A DNA stretch of 7,385 nucleotides from Planctomycetota bacterium (GTDB taxonomy: Bacteria > Planctomycetota > UBA1135 > UBA2386), in assembly GCA_016793305.1 (NCBI GenBank), contig JAEUHU010000519.1, positions 1 to 7,385 of the forward strand, in the 5' to 3' direction. Both the position numbers and the translations under genes were made by a program. The first letter of the stretch is position 1, and the number at the start of each line of letters is the position of its first letter. The notes under the pieces were generated by a model. That model was not told where the DNA came from. It worked only from the letters and a program-made list of their open reading frames with translations, and made no database searches. Of this stretch, positions 5,285 to 7,385 are shown in pieces.

Positions 5285-7385
5285 ATGCTGCGCCGGCTCG
5301 TGCTGCTCGTCCCGTTCGTGCTCTGTGGACTGCGCCTTCCGGCCCAGGACTCCGACGAGCCGGACGATCGCGCGGTGCAGCAGCGGCTCGAAGGGTGGCG
5401 GCGGGCTTGGCCGCGCGAGCCGCGCTGGCACTGGCTCGCCGATGGTGCGGGGCTGTGGTTCGAGGATCCGGCCGGTGGCGCCGAACGGTTCGTGTCCGTC
5501 GCACGCGACGGCAGCGTGCGGCGTGGTGCCAGCCGCGAAGCGCTGGGGCTCGCCGCGGCGACCACGCGCCTCGCACCCGCGAAGCAGTGGCGACGCAGCC
5601 GGGCTTCGGACCGCGCCGTGACGGTGCGCTTCCAGAACACCTTCGAGCGCGCGGTCCGGCTGTTCTGGGTCGACACCGACGGGGAACTGCAGCCCTACGG
5701 CGAGCTCGCCCCCGGGGCCGAGCGCACCCAGGGCACGTTCGCGGGGCACGTCTGGGTGCTCGACTTCGCCGCCGACGATCTCGCCGGCGTGTTCGTCGCC
5801 GGCGACGAGGACGCACAGGCCGTGGTCGACGAGGCGTCGCGAACGGCGGCGCTGCGGCGTCCGGAGCGTCGCGGACGCTCCTCGCGCGCGGTGCGCACGT
5901 TCGTGCGCGACCACGACGTGTGGCTGCGCCGCGACGATGGCAGCGAGGTGCGGCTGACCGACGACGGGACGGCCGCCGACCCCTACGAGGAGCCGCGGCA
6001 CAGCTCGCCCGACGGGCGCGCCGTGCTCGGCTTCCGCACCGAGCCGGGCGAGGACCGGCTGGTGCACCTGGTCGAGTCGTCGCCGAAGGACCAGCTGCAG
6101 CCGAAGCTGCACACGCTGCACTACCGCAAGCCCGGCGACCGGATCGAGCGGCCGCGGCCGCGCCTGTTCGACCTGGAGGCCGGCCGCCCGGTGCGCGTCG
6201 ACGAGGCGCACTTCGCCGACGCGTGGTCGATCGACCACGTGACGTGGGCTCCCGACGGGCGCGAAGTGCGTCTGCTCTACAACCGGCGCGGCCACCAGCT
6301 GCTGCAGCTCTGCGCGATCGACGCGAAGACCGGGGCGGTGCGCACGCTGGTCGAGGAACGCAGCGCCACGTTCGTCGACTACTCGCAGAAGACGTGGCTG
6401 CACTGGCTCGCCGACGGCGAGCGGTTCCTGTGGACCAGCGAACGCGACGGCTGGAATCACCTCTACCTCGGCGATGCGCGCGACGGCAGCCTTCGGCAGC
6501 TGACCAAGGGTGCCTGGCTCGTGCGCAAGGTCGAGCACGTCGACGAAGCGGCGGGCGAAGTGTGGTTCACCGCGTTCGGCATCCATGCGGGCCAGGATCC
6601 CTACCACGCACACCTGGCGCGCGTGGCCCTCACCGACGGCGTGGTCACCACGCTGACGGACGCCGACGGCACGCACGAGTGGACGTTCGCGCCCGATCGT
6701 TCCTGCTTCGTCGCGACGTGGTCGCGCGTCGACCGTCCGCCCACCGCCGAGCTGCGCGATGCGCGCAGCGGCCAGAAGCTCGCCGAGCTGTGGCGGTCCG
6801 AGGCGAGCGACCTGTTCGCGCGTGGCTTCCGGCCGCCGGAGCGGTTCGTCGGCAAGGGGCGCGACGGCACGACCGACATCCACGGCCTGCTGATCGTGCC
6901 GTCGGACTTCGATCCCACGCGGCGCTACCCGGTGCTCGAGGACATCTATGCGGGCCCGCAGGACCACTTCGTGCCGAAGGCGTTCGAGCTGGGTGGGCGG
7001 CAGCGGCGGCTCGCCGAACTCGGCTTCGTGGTCGTGCAGATCGACGGCATGGGCACGAACTGGCGGCACAAGGCCTTCCACGACGTGTGCTGGCGCAACC
7101 TGAAGGACAGCGGCTTCCCGGACCGCATCGCCTGGCTGCGCGCGGCCGCGGCCAGCCGGCCGTGGCTCGATCTCGAACGCGTCGGCATCTTCGGCGGCAG
7201 TGCGGGCGGTCAGAGCGCGCTCGCCGCCCTGCTGCACCACGGCGACTTCTATCGCGCCGCGGTCGCCGACTGCGGGTGCCACGACAACCGCATGGACAAG
7301 ATCTGGTGGAACGAGGCGTGGATGGGCTGGCCGGTCGGTCCGTGGTACGCCGACAGCAGCAACGTCGTGCACGCCGGCAAGCTGC
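5285..7385 (+). CDS. Secreted S9 family (DPP IV/prolyl oligopeptidase-like) serine peptidase with VHL beta domain, 3' truncated
   Basis: The frame is open to the window end, giving 700 residues. ATG 5285 is followed by a signal peptide MLRRLVLLVPFVLCGLRLPA, probably cleaved before QD, so the enzyme is exported. Residues about 40-105 and 195-515 form the DPP IV-type beta-propeller, with RWHWLADG, FVRDHDVWLRRDDG, RLTDDGTAADPYEEP, SSPDGRAVLGFR and LVESSPKDQLQPKLH. A VHL beta domain lies between them at about 112-175. The alpha/beta-hydrolase domain begins near 520, with DIYAGP (553-558), the oxyanion-region segment DGMGTN (587-592) and the nucleophile elbow GGSAGGQSA with Ser639. CGCHDNRMDK and WMGWPVGP follow. 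The catalytic Asp and His are expected beyond the edge. S9 enzymes usually cleave after proline or alanine in peptides; the specificity here is unproven. There is no clear Shine-Dalgarno. ATG is chosen for the signal peptide and because the upstream sequence is intergenic. Confidence 0.93.
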   Translation, partial: MLRRLVLLVPFVLCGLRLPAQDSDEPDDRAVQQRLEGWRRAWPREPRWHWLADGAGLWFEDPAGGAERFVSVARDGSVRRGASREALGLAAATTRLAPAKQWRRSRASDRAVTVRFQNTFERAVRLFWVDTDGELQPYGELAPGAERTQGTFAGHVWVLDFAADDLAGVFVAGDEDAQAVVDEASRTAALRRPERRGRSSRAVRTFVRDHDVWLRRDDGSEVRLTDDGTAADPYEEPRHSSPDGRAVLGFRTEPGEDRLVHLVESSPKDQLQPKLHTLHYRKPGDRIERPRPRLFDLEAGRPVRVDEAHFADAWSIDHVTWAPDGREVRLLYNRRGHQLLQLCAIDAKTGAVRTLVEERSATFVDYSQKTWLHWLADGERFLWTSERDGWNHLYLGDARDGSLRQLTKGAWLVRKVEHVDEAAGEVWFTAFGIHAGQDPYHAHLARVALTDGVVTTLTDADGTHEWTFAPDRSCFVATWSRVDRPPTAELRDARSGQKLAELWRSEASDLFARGFRPPERFVGKGRDGTTDIHGLLIVPSDFDPTRRYPVLEDIYAGPQDHFVPKAFELGGRQRRLAELGFVVVQIDGMGTNWRHKAFHDVCWRNLKDSGFPDRIAWLRAAAASRPWLDLERVGIFGGSAGGQSALAALLHHGDFYRAAVADCGCHDNRMDKIWWNEAWMGWPVGPWYADSSNVVHAGKL
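5618..5809 (+). other. VHL beta domain coding region within the S9 peptidase
   Basis: Residues 112-175 of the peptidase run VTVRFQNTFERAVRLFWVDT, then DGELQPYGELAPG and TFAGHVWVL. This lines up with the human pVHL beta domain (recalled segments GEPQPYPTLPPG and SYRGHLWLF). Spacing is exact: Tyr138 to His155 is 17 residues, the same as pVHL Tyr98 to His115. The pocket positions Y98, S111, H115 and W117 correspond to Y138, T151, H155 and W157. The alignment was made by eye from memory of pVHL. Confidence 0.85.

Noticed and set aside
5173..5286. ATG 5286 as start of the ApbE-DUF2271 gene
   Set aside because: It would overlap the divergent peptidase ATG and leave no promoter space, and it adds a Pro/Arg-rich low-complexity extension before the signal peptide.
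5984..5995. YEEP (234-237) of the peptidase as the DPP IV double-Glu substrate clamp
   Set aside because: The surroundings (DDGTAADPYEEPRHSSPDG) look like an ordinary inter-blade segment of bacterial S9 propellers; the equivalence to the DPP IV motif cannot be supported by eye.
3065..7372. A 1435-codon open frame on the minus strand spanning much of the right half
   Set aside because: Only its last 200 residues (the PepSY protein from 3667) are real. The rest lies antisense to the S9 peptidase and in another frame of the ApbE gene, with Arg/Ala/His-rich composition typical of GC-rich shadow frames.

Overview
The window is a very GC-rich bacterial segment with dense coding, strong G/C bias at third codon positions and frequent GTG starts. 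The S9 peptidase at the right end has a catalytic region (GGSAGGQSA, then CGCHDNRMDK and WMGWPVGP) of a type I associate from memory with Planctomycetota. I therefore infer, with moderate confidence, a high-GC planctomycete or a similar environmental bacterium. There are no rRNA or tRNA genes, CRISPR arrays, insertion sequences or other mobile elements that I can see.

Left block (1-3057): a helical gene of unknown function runs leftward out of the window from a GTG at 330. A 139-bp divergent intergenic region separates it from a rightward two-gene operon. The first operon gene encodes a single-pass membrane protein resembling the uncharacterised DUF6384 family. Its stop overlaps the start of a 518-residue coiled-coil protein that ends in a Gly-rich tail with two perfect 13-residue repeats. 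All three genes are uncharacterised and may form one membrane-associated, cytoskeletal or envelope-like system.

Middle block (3065-5172, minus strand): a translationally coupled pair. The first gene encodes an exported ApbE-type FAD:protein FMN transferase fused to a C-terminal DUF2271 domain. The second encodes a three-helix PepSY-associated membrane protein. Together they look like a small extracytoplasmic flavin/redox module. The operon converges on the coiled-coil gene with only 7 bp between the stops.

Right block (5285 to the end, plus strand): a secreted S9 (prolyl oligopeptidase / DPP IV-like) serine peptidase, truncated by the window edge after 700 residues. Near its N terminus (about residues 112-175) it carries a recognisable von Hippel-Lindau (VHL) beta domain. 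The positions corresponding to the human hydroxyproline-binding pocket are kept as Tyr, Thr, His and Trp. A secreted prolyl-type peptidase carrying a potential hydroxyproline reader is the most interesting observation here. The 112-bp region between this gene and the ApbE gene holds a G-quadruplex-type G-rich tract and an imperfect direct repeat.
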